The notes below the pieces were generated by a model. It was not told the DNA's origin and did no database searches. It saw only the letters and a list, made by a program, of their open reading frames with translations. A DNA stretch of 23,572 nt from JANQLU01 sp964434955 (GTDB lineage Bacteria; Planctomycetota; Planctomycetia; Pirellulales; Pirellulaceae), in assembly GCA_964434955.1 (NCBI GenBank), contig CAYSXI010000072.1, positions 1 to 23,572 of the forward strand, in the 5' to 3' direction. Positions 16,283 to 23,572 of the stretch are shown one piece after another. Both the position numbers and the translations under genes were made by a program. Numbering within the stretch: the first letter of the stretch is position 1; each line of letters opens with the position of its first letter.

Positions 16283-18628
16283 ATGAACTTGCCTCGAATT
16301 GGACAGAAGAAAAACGCGATGGGATTTGTAACTCATGGGTCACGTTCGATTTTGCCTTTGATCTGCATCGCTTTATTTGCTTTTGCATCTCAGGAATACG
16401 CAGCGGCTTTCCAGGGAAATGAAGTTGCGGCACTGTTGCCAGACCCCGATGGGAAACCCGGTGACGCATCAAAACCCGTCAAGGTTTACATACTGGCGGG
16501 GCAGTCCAACATGGTGGGGATGGGTGATATCCGCGGAGCCAGGAATATTTATTCAGGCATTTATTACGGATCCGACCCGGCGACTTCGAATGGCCCGATG
16601 CAGATTTTCAAAGTCGGGAACTTCAAGACGGCTCCACTGAAGGTCTTTGATGCCCAGGGCAAGGAAACAGCAGGGGCGGTCGCTAAAGGTGCCTTTGAAG
16701 TCCCCGAGCAAGGCGAGTTCGAGTTCCAATGCGGCACGGCAACCTCTTCTTTTTGTCGCATGCTCGTTGCCGGCAAAGAAGTTTATCGTCGCGAGAAAGG
16801 ATCGGATCCTGTACGGGAAAAAATCAAGTTGACGCCGGGCAAAAAGTACTCATTCGAAATTTTGGATGCAAAAACAGGAGTGCCACGTTTTTGGATTCAA
16901 AAAACGGATTTGCTTGGGAATGGTGACTTGGAAGCCGTCGTAAAGCGACAGGGGAATTTTCCCTGGCTCGTCGATGACGAAGGCAACTGGACAATTCGAA
17001 AGGATGTGTACTTTCAGGAAGCTCGGCTTGCAAAAGATGGCAAGGGCTCAAACTTGAGTGCCACTTCGAACGGCAGATCGATCGGTCCTGAACTGGGGTT
17101 TGGGTATGTCATGGGGACTTTCCACGATGAACAGGTCCTCTTAATCAAAACGGCTCAAGGCAATCGATCGCTTGGTTTTGACTTTCGACCGCCTTCAAGC
17201 GGCAGGACGGATCCCAATAACAAGTTCGAGTCGGCCGAATACAAACTTATGATTGAAGGTGTCCGAAAAACTTTGACCAACATTGAGAAAGTGGTCCCGG
17301 GGTACCGGGGGCAAGGCTATGAACTCGCCGGCTTCGTTTGGTTTCAAGGTCACAAAGACAGTTTCAGCGAAAACGCGATCAAGGAATACGAAAAGAATCT
17401 GGTCAACCTGATTCAAGACGTCCGTAAAGAATTTAAAGTGCCAAAGATGCCGGCGGTCATAGCCACCGTTGGGTTTGGTGGACGGCAAATGGCCGAAAAG
17501 TTTGAGCGCATTTTGAACGCACAAATGGCCGTTGGCGACAAATCCAAGCACCCGGAATTTGACGGCAATGTGACGTCGGTTGATACCCGGGATTACTGGC
17601 GCGAGGTTGACGAATCGCCCCGGAGTCAGGACTACCATTATCATCGCAACGCCGAGACGTACATGTTGATCGGTGATGCACTTGGGCGGGCAATGGTGCG
17701 ATTGCAAGGAGGAAAGGCTGCGTCTTTGCCTTTGAGGGAAAGGCCGAAACGCGCCGCGAACTCCCCCAAAGAAATGACGGAAGAGGAAAAGCTCCTGGCG
17801 CAAAAAGCCATTCAGCCAATCTTGATTGATGGAATCGCAAGCGCCTTCGTTGCAAACACGCGGAACAGCCAGTCATTGATCGAGGAAGCTTCTGGAAGCC
17901 GACCGAAGCGAGCGAATCAATTCTTGCGCGGCGCCATGTTCGGTTTGACAAACATTTATCGAGCGGCGGGCGTCACGGAATACGACTGGGAAACGTTCGG
18001 TCCAGATTTCGACGAACTGGAGTGGGATTACTTGAGTTTCGATCCTCCCGAAACATTGGCGAAAGAAAAAGGCAGCCGTTATCGTGATGTCACATTGCCG
18101 ACAGGAAGTGAAAACTGGACCGCCGCCGATTTCGATCCAACGAAAGCAGGTTGGAGAAAAGGCAAGCAGCCCTTTGGACAACTCGATGGCAAACTCGTTG
18201 CACTCTCAGAATCCTGCAACGCTCCCTTTTGCCGGTGTGGTGAAAAGCCAAAAACGCTTTGGGAAAAAGAGGTGCTCCTTTTTCGTACAACTGTCGAAAC
18301 GCCAAAGTTGAAGGAAGGGCACAATTACCGAATCGTGGTTGGAGGAGCGGCTCACGTGAATTCAGGCGAAGGTTTTGCCATCTACATTAATGGCAAGTTG
18401 CTGGCGGAATCGAAGGTCGGAGTTGCCGTTCGACAAGGTGGACAGCCTCGTGGATCGATCATTTTTTCTGAGTTCCGGGAGGCGTTCAACCAAGGCCCGG
18501 TTACGATCGCCGTGAAAAGCTTTTTGCGTTACAACCATCCGCGAAAAGGACTGCAGCCGCCGCGGGGACACATCAGCATCCGAATGGAAGAGATGAAGCT
18601 TCCGCCCGGGCTGGCAGATGGTGAGTAG
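16283..18628 (+). CDS. SASA-type carbohydrate esterase with inserted and C-terminal beta domains, exported
   Basis: 781 aa from ATG 16283, preceded by AGGAAA at 16273. A signal peptide follows a long N-region (hydrophobic part about residues 23-36); an internal ATG at 16319 would shorten it. The SASA/CE6-type esterase domain has VYILAGQSNMVGMG (nucleophile S75), GPELGFGYVMG, ELAGFVWFQGHKDS and a C-terminal DYHYHRNAETYMLIGDALG block with the likely catalytic His. A PA14- or sandwich-like insert (about 105-215, with FEVPEQGEFEF and FWIQKTD) splits the esterase between its first two blocks. After residue 510 comes a region unknown to me, then a sugar-binding-like beta domain (about 610-775). C645, C650 and C652 form a small Cys cluster. 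Probably deacetylates sugars with its neighbours, in one operon (57 bases to the next gene). Confidence 0.88.
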   Translation: MNLPRIGQKKNAMGFVTHGSRSILPLICIALFAFASQEYAAAFQGNEVAALLPDPDGKPGDASKPVKVYILAGQSNMVGMGDIRGARNIYSGIYYGSDPATSNGPMQIFKVGNFKTAPLKVFDAQGKETAGAVAKGAFEVPEQGEFEFQCGTATSSFCRMLVAGKEVYRREKGSDPVREKIKLTPGKKYSFEILDAKTGVPRFWIQKTDLLGNGDLEAVVKRQGNFPWLVDDEGNWTIRKDVYFQEARLAKDGKGSNLSATSNGRSIGPELGFGYVMGTFHDEQVLLIKTAQGNRSLGFDFRPPSSGRTDPNNKFESAEYKLMIEGVRKTLTNIEKVVPGYRGQGYELAGFVWFQGHKDSFSENAIKEYEKNLVNLIQDVRKEFKVPKMPAVIATVGFGGRQMAEKFERILNAQMAVGDKSKHPEFDGNVTSVDTRDYWREVDESPRSQDYHYHRNAETYMLIGDALGRAMVRLQGGKAASLPLRERPKRAANSPKEMTEEEKLLAQKAIQPILIDGIASAFVANTRNSQSLIEEASGSRPKRANQFLRGAMFGLTNIYRAAGVTEYDWETFGPDFDELEWDYLSFDPPETLAKEKGSRYRDVTLPTGSENWTAADFDPTKAGWRKGKQPFGQLDGKLVALSESCNAPFCRCGEKPKTLWEKEVLLFRTTVETPKLKEGHNYRIVVGGAAHVNSGEGFAIYINGKLLAESKVGVAVRQGGQPRGSIIFSEFREAFNQGPVTIAVKSFLRYNHPRKGLQPPRGHISIRMEEMKLPPGLADGE

Positions 18629-18685
18629 AATTTGACGGTAATGCGGGGCTCAACCCGAATCCGTTTTTAGCTTCAGAGAGAGACG

Positions 18686-21244
18686 ATGAATCAAATTAGC
18701 TTGTTTGCAACCGTAGCGTACTTGATTGGATTGGCGGTGACGCCCTGTTGGGTCAATGCGGACGATCCTTGGCTGACGTTTCGCGGCGGCGAGGGGCCCG
18801 GGAAAGGCAAGCATGTCGTTTTGATCGCGGCCGATCAGGAATATCGCAGTGAGCAATCGCTGCCAATGCTCGCAGGCGTTCTTTCCCAGCGTCACGGCTT
18901 CGATTGCACCGTACTTTTCTCCGTCAATGAGAAGGGCGAAGTCGATCCGACATTGCCAGCGCCATTCAAGAAGGAAGACAAAAGGAAGTATCACAAGATT
19001 CCTGGACTGGAAAAGTTGGCGGACGCGGACTGCGTGATTTGGCTTTCTCGCTTCATGCAGTTGCCCGATGACCAGCTAAAACATTTTCATGACTATTTTG
19101 ATTCGGGCAAACCTTTGATCGCGTTGCGTACGGCCAATCACGGTTTTTGGCGTGGCACGCGTTACTTCAAAGACGGCAAGCAAGTTTCCTTGCGGGAAAT
19201 GCTTGGAGGTTCCTTCATGGGACATCACGGCGGTTGGCATCGCGAGTCGACGCGAGGCGAAATCGTAAAGGAAAACAAATCTCACCCGATTCTGAAAGGC
19301 GTTTCGGACATCTGGGGGCCTTCCGATGTCTACCGTTGTCACAATGAAAAGTCACCGATGCCTGAGGGGTGCAAGACGTTGGTGCTCGGCCAACCCTTGA
19401 TTGATCTCAATGAGGACTCAAAACCAAACATCAGGAAACAGCCGCTTCCGATTGCATGGACAAAAACATGGAAGGGTAACCAGGGCAAGGAATCCAAAAT
19501 CTTTCATTTTACGATGGGATCGGCGAAGGATTTCGAAAACGAAGGCGTTCGCAGGATGACCGTCAACGCCGTCTATTGGGGGTTGGGGCTGGACGCCTCC
19601 ATCGATCCCAATCGTTCGGTCGAACCGATCGGAAACTACCAGCCCCGCAAATCGGGATTCAACTACGAAAAACTTGGCGTTAAGCCTTGCCTTGTGAGCG
19701 AGCTCGCGCCAAAAGAAGAAACGCCACTTCCGAATATCATTATCATCTACGCTGATGATTTGGGGTTCGGTGATCTTTCCTGCTACAACTCAAAATGCGC
19801 CTACAAGACGCCGCGACTTGATCAGATGGCAAGCGAAGGGATTCGATTTACCGACGCCCACAGTCCTTCCACGATTTGCTCGCCCTCGCGCTACGGTCTT
19901 TATTCGGGACAGCAGATTTTTCGCTCGACGGGGCGTGGTGGCGGCGCTTTTGAAGGGCCTGGCGGACCAAGCTATCTCAAACCGGGAACGCTGACGATTG
20001 CTCAGATGCTGAAGTCGAAAGGGTATCGAACCGGTGTCTTCGGGAAATGGCACGTCGGTTTGACATGGGTTGGCAAAGATGGAAAACGCCTTGGCGGAGG
20101 ATTCAAGAATTCACTCTTGATCGACTATGAGAAAAGCACTCCCCTGATCGATGGGCCAAATGCGCGCGGTTTCGATGAATCCTTTGTGACGCCCAACTGC
20201 CCAACCACGGACCCTCTATACGTGTATATCGAGAATGGAAACGTACCGGTTCCGGCAACGATGCGACACAAGAGAAATACCTTGCCCAATCCAGGTGGCA
20301 AATGGCGGTGGGACAATGACGAAGGCTGGAAAGCCGAGGGGTACAAGTTTGTCGATGCCGATCGATTGTTTTACGAGAAGACCAAGTCGTTTATTTCCAA
20401 GCACGTCAAGGCAAATCCCAAGCAACCGTTTTTCGCGGTACTCTCAACTCAAATTGCCCACGCTCCCGTTCTGCCGGGACCTGATTTTCGAGGTAAAACC
20501 AAAGCGGGTGCTCGTGGCGATTTTGTTTTTCAACTCGACGCGATCGTTGGGCAAACTCTTGACCTGGTCAAAGAACTGGGCATCGATGACAACACCTTGA
20601 TTCTGTTCAATGCCGATAACGGTGCCGAAACCTTGCATGTCCATTGGATGCGACAAGATCACGATCACGACGCGAGTGGTGGATGGCGCGGAATGAAACG
20701 TGACGGTTGGGAAGGCGGTCATCGCGTTCCTTTCATCGCGCGCTGGCCTGGCAGGATTCCCGCGGGTGCGGTGTCAAAACAAATGACAAACACGACGGAC
20801 ATCTTCGCGACCCTTGCGTCGGTGGTTGGCTATGAGCTGAAAGAAAAAGATGCGCGAGATAGCTTTGACATGCTTCCCGTAATGTTGGGAACCCAAGACG
20901 AATCCAGGTCGGTTCGACCGCACCTGTTAACCCAGAGTTTTCGAGGTGAGTTTCAAATCCGTCAGGGAAAATGGAAATATCTTGATCACCGAGGTTCCGG
21001 CGGAAACAACTATGAAAAAGGCATGATGAAGGGGTATCAATTGGAGGAAAAAGCTCCGGATGCCGACGGACAGCTTTACGACCTGGCAAAGGATCCGGGG
21101 GAAACCAACAATCTCTATTTCGACAACGAAGCCAAACGCAAGGAGTTGCAGGCTTTGTTGAAAAATCTAAAGCAGTCTGGTCGCAGTGCCCCGAAAGTCA
21201 GAAAGCCAATCGGGATCGAAAATATTCCGCGAATTCATGAATAG
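18686..21244 (+). CDS. ThuA-like domain fused to a formylglycine sulfatase, secreted
   Basis: 852 aa from ATG 18686, with GAGAGAGA just upstream. The signal peptide ends near CWVNA (residue 25). Residues about 40-300 are a ThuA-like (glutamine-amidotransferase-fold) domain: KHVVLIAADQEYRSEQSLPM, DADCVIWLSRFMQL, HDYFDSGKPLIALRTANH and HPILKGV; in planctomycetes ThuA modules are common in sugar-related secreted proteins, with unclear chemistry. Residues about 349-840 are an S1 sulfatase: PNIIIIYADDLGFGD (metal Asp pair), the formylglycine signature C398-S-P-S-R402, GVFGKWHVG, FNADNGAE, GWRGMKRDGWEGGHRVPFIARWPG, and YDLAKDPGETNNL. All core sulfatase motifs appear intact. Last gene of the + cluster; ends 39 bases before the convergent sulfatase gene's stop. 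Substrate unknown. Confidence 0.93.
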   Translation: MNQISLFATVAYLIGLAVTPCWVNADDPWLTFRGGEGPGKGKHVVLIAADQEYRSEQSLPMLAGVLSQRHGFDCTVLFSVNEKGEVDPTLPAPFKKEDKRKYHKIPGLEKLADADCVIWLSRFMQLPDDQLKHFHDYFDSGKPLIALRTANHGFWRGTRYFKDGKQVSLREMLGGSFMGHHGGWHRESTRGEIVKENKSHPILKGVSDIWGPSDVYRCHNEKSPMPEGCKTLVLGQPLIDLNEDSKPNIRKQPLPIAWTKTWKGNQGKESKIFHFTMGSAKDFENEGVRRMTVNAVYWGLGLDASIDPNRSVEPIGNYQPRKSGFNYEKLGVKPCLVSELAPKEETPLPNIIIIYADDLGFGDLSCYNSKCAYKTPRLDQMASEGIRFTDAHSPSTICSPSRYGLYSGQQIFRSTGRGGGAFEGPGGPSYLKPGTLTIAQMLKSKGYRTGVFGKWHVGLTWVGKDGKRLGGGFKNSLLIDYEKSTPLIDGPNARGFDESFVTPNCPTTDPLYVYIENGNVPVPATMRHKRNTLPNPGGKWRWDNDEGWKAEGYKFVDADRLFYEKTKSFISKHVKANPKQPFFAVLSTQIAHAPVLPGPDFRGKTKAGARGDFVFQLDAIVGQTLDLVKELGIDDNTLILFNADNGAETLHVHWMRQDHDHDASGGWRGMKRDGWEGGHRVPFIARWPGRIPAGAVSKQMTNTTDIFATLASVVGYELKEKDARDSFDMLPVMLGTQDESRSVRPHLLTQSFRGEFQIRQGKWKYLDHRGSGGNNYEKGMMKGYQLEEKAPDADGQLYDLAKDPGETNNLYFDNEAKRKELQALLKNLKQSGRSAPKVRKPIGIENIPRIHE

Positions 21245-21246
21245 AG

Positions 21247-21269
21247 GAAACGAACGCTCGATTCGTTTC
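21247..21269. terminator. Stem-loop between convergent genes, possible bidirectional 3' end
   Basis: GAAACGAA (21247-21254) and TTCGTTTC (21262-21269) form a perfect 8-bp stem with a 7-nt loop in the 39-bp gap between the ThuA-sulfatase stop and the convergent sulfatase stop. There is no adjacent T run and the stem is AT-rich, so it is a weak candidate chosen mainly by position. Confidence 0.4.
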
Positions 21270-21283
21270 GAACGGATCGAACT

Positions 21284-22765
21284 TTATTTCTTGGCCGGAT
21301 GTTTCGTACCGGTTTGCTTATAGTCCTTGCCATTGATGCTTCGAACCACGGATCGCATCCAGGAATCCAGATCTTTCTTCATCTTCTGCAGTCGTTCCTG
21401 ATGATCGGGATCGGAAGCCAGATTGTTTTTTTCTTCGGGATCATCGATCAAATTGTAAAGCTCAAATTTCTTTCCGTTGATTCGGTGAAGTTTCCAGGGC
21501 CAATCGTTCCAAGCGGCGTGGCCATTCGATTTGTCTTCTGGAAATTGAGGAAACTCGTCGACGTCTTTTTTCATCCGTTGTGGGTTGTGGGGCAGGGGGG
21601 ATTTGGCCTGTTGTTTTTCCATAACCGCTTTGAGAATCCGATCGCTCCATGTCGCTTGGCCGGGTTGGAATTGATGCCAATAACCCATCGGCTTGCTCCG
21701 TTTTTTTGACTTGCCGGAAATAATCTCGCTGACATCCATTCCATCGAGCGGGTGTCGCGGTTTCAGCTCAACTCCCGCCATCGCCATTACGGTCGGGAAA
21801 ATGTCACAAGTCCAGGCGGGAACCGAAGAGCGTCCATTGATCCCATTTGCCGGCCATTCGATGATGGAAGGGATTCGCAATCCGCCTTCGTAAATGCTTC
21901 CCTTTCTTTTGCGGCCCCCGGAGGTTGCTTCTGCGAGTCCGCCATTGTCGCTGCAGTACCAGAGAATCGTGTTTTCGGACTCGCCCATTTTTTTCAATTC
22001 GCGACGAAGACGACCTACCTGCTGGTCCAAAAGTGTAATCTCGCGAAAGTAGCCCGCTTGCTTCTTGCCTTTGTAAAGCGCCGGACCTTCCGGCACTTCC
22101 TGGTGAGGATCGTGGGGAGAAGGGAACCAGATGACAGCGAACATGGGCTGATTTCCATCTTTGTGTTTCTTTAAAAAAGCCAGCGCATCATCCATCGCGA
22201 TCACCGACCCTTTGCCTTTTCGGTGCTCGACTTTTCCGTTGCGACTCAAGTAGGGATCGTTGTCAAAAAAATTGAGTCCGATGACCCACTCATCGAAACC
22301 AAAACCGGTCGGATTGCAGGGTGAGTTTGGCTGACCGGAACCGAGATGGAATTTGCCAAAGATTCCCGTCACATAGCCCGCATCTTTCAATGATTTGGCG
22401 AGTGTCTGTTCTTGCGGTCGCATATAGCGACCGTGGTTGGGCACTTTGGATCGGATTGGGTTACGGCCCGTAAGCACGCTGGCGCGGGTCGGCGAGCAAA
22501 CGGGCGCTGCCGCATAAAACCGATCAAAAACAAAACCAGCGCCGGCCATGGCATCAAGCTCAGGCGTCTTGACGAATGGGTGACCGTTGTAGCCAACGTC
22601 TCCCCAGCCCTGGTCGTCAGCCATGACGAGGATGATATTCGGTCGGTCTTGTTTTTCATTGGTCGTTGACCCGTGTTTGTCTTCCGCAAGCGACGGTGAT
22701 TCGAAAAAGCCAAACGGCGAAACCAAACAAAACAGCAAGGCGAACTTTGCGAATGTCATTTTCAT
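21284..22765 (-). CDS. Secreted formylglycine-type sulfatase (S1 family)
   Basis: 493 aa from ATG 22765; the frame extends 18 codons upstream, but this ATG starts a good signal peptide (MKMTFAKFALLFC..., cleavage near PSLA, about residue 27). Motifs: RPNIILVMADDQGWGDVGYN (D50, D51), formylglycine signature C90-S-P-T-R94, TGIFGKFHLG, FPSPHDPHQEVPEG, WYCSDNGG, KGSIYEGGLRIPSIIEWP, and LYNLIDDPEEKNNLASDP. It resembles the arylsulfatase/GalNAc-sulfatase-like S1 proteins abundant in planctomycetes; substrate unknown. It is transcribed toward the ThuA-sulfatase gene. The gene upstream on the same strand (secreted nuclease) ends 162 bases away across a tandem repeat, so it may have its own promoter. 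Confidence 0.93.
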   Translation of the reverse strand: MKMTFAKFALLFCLVSPFGFFESPSLAEDKHGSTTNEKQDRPNIILVMADDQGWGDVGYNGHPFVKTPELDAMAGAGFVFDRFYAAAPVCSPTRASVLTGRNPIRSKVPNHGRYMRPQEQTLAKSLKDAGYVTGIFGKFHLGSGQPNSPCNPTGFGFDEWVIGLNFFDNDPYLSRNGKVEHRKGKGSVIAMDDALAFLKKHKDGNQPMFAVIWFPSPHDPHQEVPEGPALYKGKKQAGYFREITLLDQQVGRLRRELKKMGESENTILWYCSDNGGLAEATSGGRKRKGSIYEGGLRIPSIIEWPANGINGRSSVPAWTCDIFPTVMAMAGVELKPRHPLDGMDVSEIISGKSKKRSKPMGYWHQFQPGQATWSDRILKAVMEKQQAKSPLPHNPQRMKKDVDEFPQFPEDKSNGHAAWNDWPWKLHRINGKKFELYNLIDDPEEKNNLASDPDHQERLQKMKKDLDSWMRSVVRSINGKDYKQTGTKHPAKK

Positions 22766-22842
22766 ACTCGAGGATCTCGTCGAACGCGAAGTGTCGATTC
22801 TAGCATGCGCCAATTTCAAAAGGGGCGCGGTTCCGAAAAGAC

Positions 22843-22909
22843 TCGGAGGCCCAATCGTCGTTGGAGGCCCAATTGTGTCGGAGTCCCATTGTGTCGGAGT
22901 CCCATTGTG
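22843..22909. repeat. Short tandem repeat (minisatellite) of about 16-18 bp
   Basis: Four consecutive units: 22843-22860 (18 bp), 22861-22877 (17 bp), then two identical 16-bp copies TCGGAGTCCCATTGTG at 22878-22893 and 22894-22909. A truncated TTGGAA follows. It occupies the gap between the nuclease stop and the sulfatase start, and would be transcribed into the sulfatase leader if the two genes share a transcript. Confidence 0.8.
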
Positions 22910-22927
22910 TTGGAAAACTGACCGAGT

Positions 22928-23572
22928 TCACTTTCCGATTCCGATCAGAATCGGATCGTGGTCGGAACTGCGAAAAGCATCGGCTTCGTAAAGTACTTTC
23001 GGATTGTATTCCTGGTTGTAGTCAAGGAAGCGGGGTTCATCGGCATTGATATGCCAAGTCGCGATTCCAGTGACATCGGAAGCAAGTGCTTTGGTCGCCA
23101 TTGCATGATCCAACGAGCCGGATTGGCCATAGTAGATGTAAGAGTACGGAGTGGCGTTTTTGTTTGCCCGATCTCTGCCGCCAAATTTTTCATGCAAGTC
23201 AATCAAACCTTTGGCTCGCATCGCGTCAATTGGATCCTCTTGCCCGTAGGCATTCAAATCGCCGATGACCAGGACTCGCGGTTCCGCGTTGGTTTGTTTT
23301 CGTGCGTCGATGAATTCACAAATCGCCAGGGCTTGTGAGCGGCGTTTGACATTGTAGGCACCCTGGCCGTCACCCTTGTTCTTGTTGGCTTCATCGGCAT
23401 TTCTGGATCCGCCCTTCGATTTGAAGTGGTTGACGATCAAAGTGAAAGGAAGGTCCGACGATTTTGCTTTGAAGGATTGAACCAAGGGAGTCCGCGCGTT
23501 ATCGAAACGTTGATCTTGAATCATGGAGATTTCGGAAGCCGGTTCGACTCGATCCATTCGGTAAATGATGCC
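22928..23572 (-). CDS. Secreted ExeM/NucH-like nuclease, endonuclease/exonuclease/phosphatase family (5' end outside window)
   Basis: 214 codons are visible before the stop. The frame is open through the window edge: upstream of the Met at 23557 it reads G-I-I-Y-R, the strand preceding the core VEPASE in this family, so that Met is internal. Family blocks: FTLIVNHFKSKGG, VLVIGDLNAYGQEDPI, SYIYYGQSGSLDHA and SSDHDPILIGI, the catalytic GDxNA, LDH and SDHDP motifs of DNase I-like phosphoesterases. The form GDLNAYGQEDPI is characteristic of extracellular ExeM/COG2374 nucleases, so it probably degrades external DNA or a phosphodiester. The N-terminal signal and any lamin-tail or OB domains lie outside the window. 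Confidence 0.88.
   Translation of the reverse strand, partial: GIIYRMDRVEPASEISMIQDQRFDNARTPLVQSFKAKSSDLPFTLIVNHFKSKGGSRNADEANKNKGDGQGAYNVKRRSQALAICEFIDARKQTNAEPRVLVIGDLNAYGQEDPIDAMRAKGLIDLHEKFGGRDRANKNATPYSYIYYGQSGSLDHAMATKALASDVTGIATWHINADEPRFLDYNQEYNPKVLYEADAFRSSDHDPILIGIGK

Overview
The window looks like a chromosomal segment of a planctomycete, most likely in the Pirellulaceae. The inference rests on gene content: a multidomain PVC-type heme protein, a paired DUF1592 (Planctomycete cytochrome C family) and DUF1552 gene, three secreted sulfatases, two SASA-type carbohydrate esterases, a ThuA-sulfatase fusion, moderate GC content, and the short intergenic repeat family with core CACGAAGCGCMAGCGAGTG. 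No rRNA, tRNA, CRISPR array, transposase, integrase or replication origin was seen.

Layout. (1) 2-4939 (+): the 3' 99% of a giant lipoprotein-like protein with SGNH-like, beta-propeller, HEAT, PA14, type 1 copper and heme c modules, followed by a strong terminator (4961-4990). (2) 5052-7020: a secreted PhoD-like phosphatase gene bracketed by two repeat arrays in opposite orientation. (3) 12576-7032 (-): sulfatase, DUF1592 and DUF1552, probably one transcript; the last two genes are separated by one base. (4) 12708-13803 (+), divergent from block 3: a 96-aa unknown protein overlapping a PrdB/GrdB-family gene whose reading frame runs through an in-frame TGA at 13498-13500. (5) 13918-21244 (+): a sialate O-acetylesterase/alpha-beta hydrolase fusion, a second SASA-type esterase, and a ThuA-sulfatase fusion. 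(6) 22765-21284 (-): a third sulfatase, convergent with block 5. (7) 23572-22928 (-): the C-terminal part of an ExeM/NucH-like secreted nuclease that runs off the window.

The most notable element is the selenoprotein candidate at 12982-13803. The TGA falls exactly where PF07355 proteins carry the redox Sec/Cys, giving U-P-I-C-H. About 100 codons of family-like sequence continue in the same frame after it, and a perfect 7-bp hairpin with a G-starting loop lies 20 nt downstream, as expected for a bacterial SECIS. Standard gene calling would cut this gene in two.

How the genes may work together (inference): most products carry export signals and are hydrolases that remove sulfate, acetyl and phosphate groups, which fits scavenging of decorated polysaccharides and organic phosphate or DNA outside the cytoplasm. 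The heme and copper proteins suggest periplasmic electron transfer. The selenoprotein operon has no visible export signal and is probably cytoplasmic; its link to the surrounding catabolic genes is unknown.
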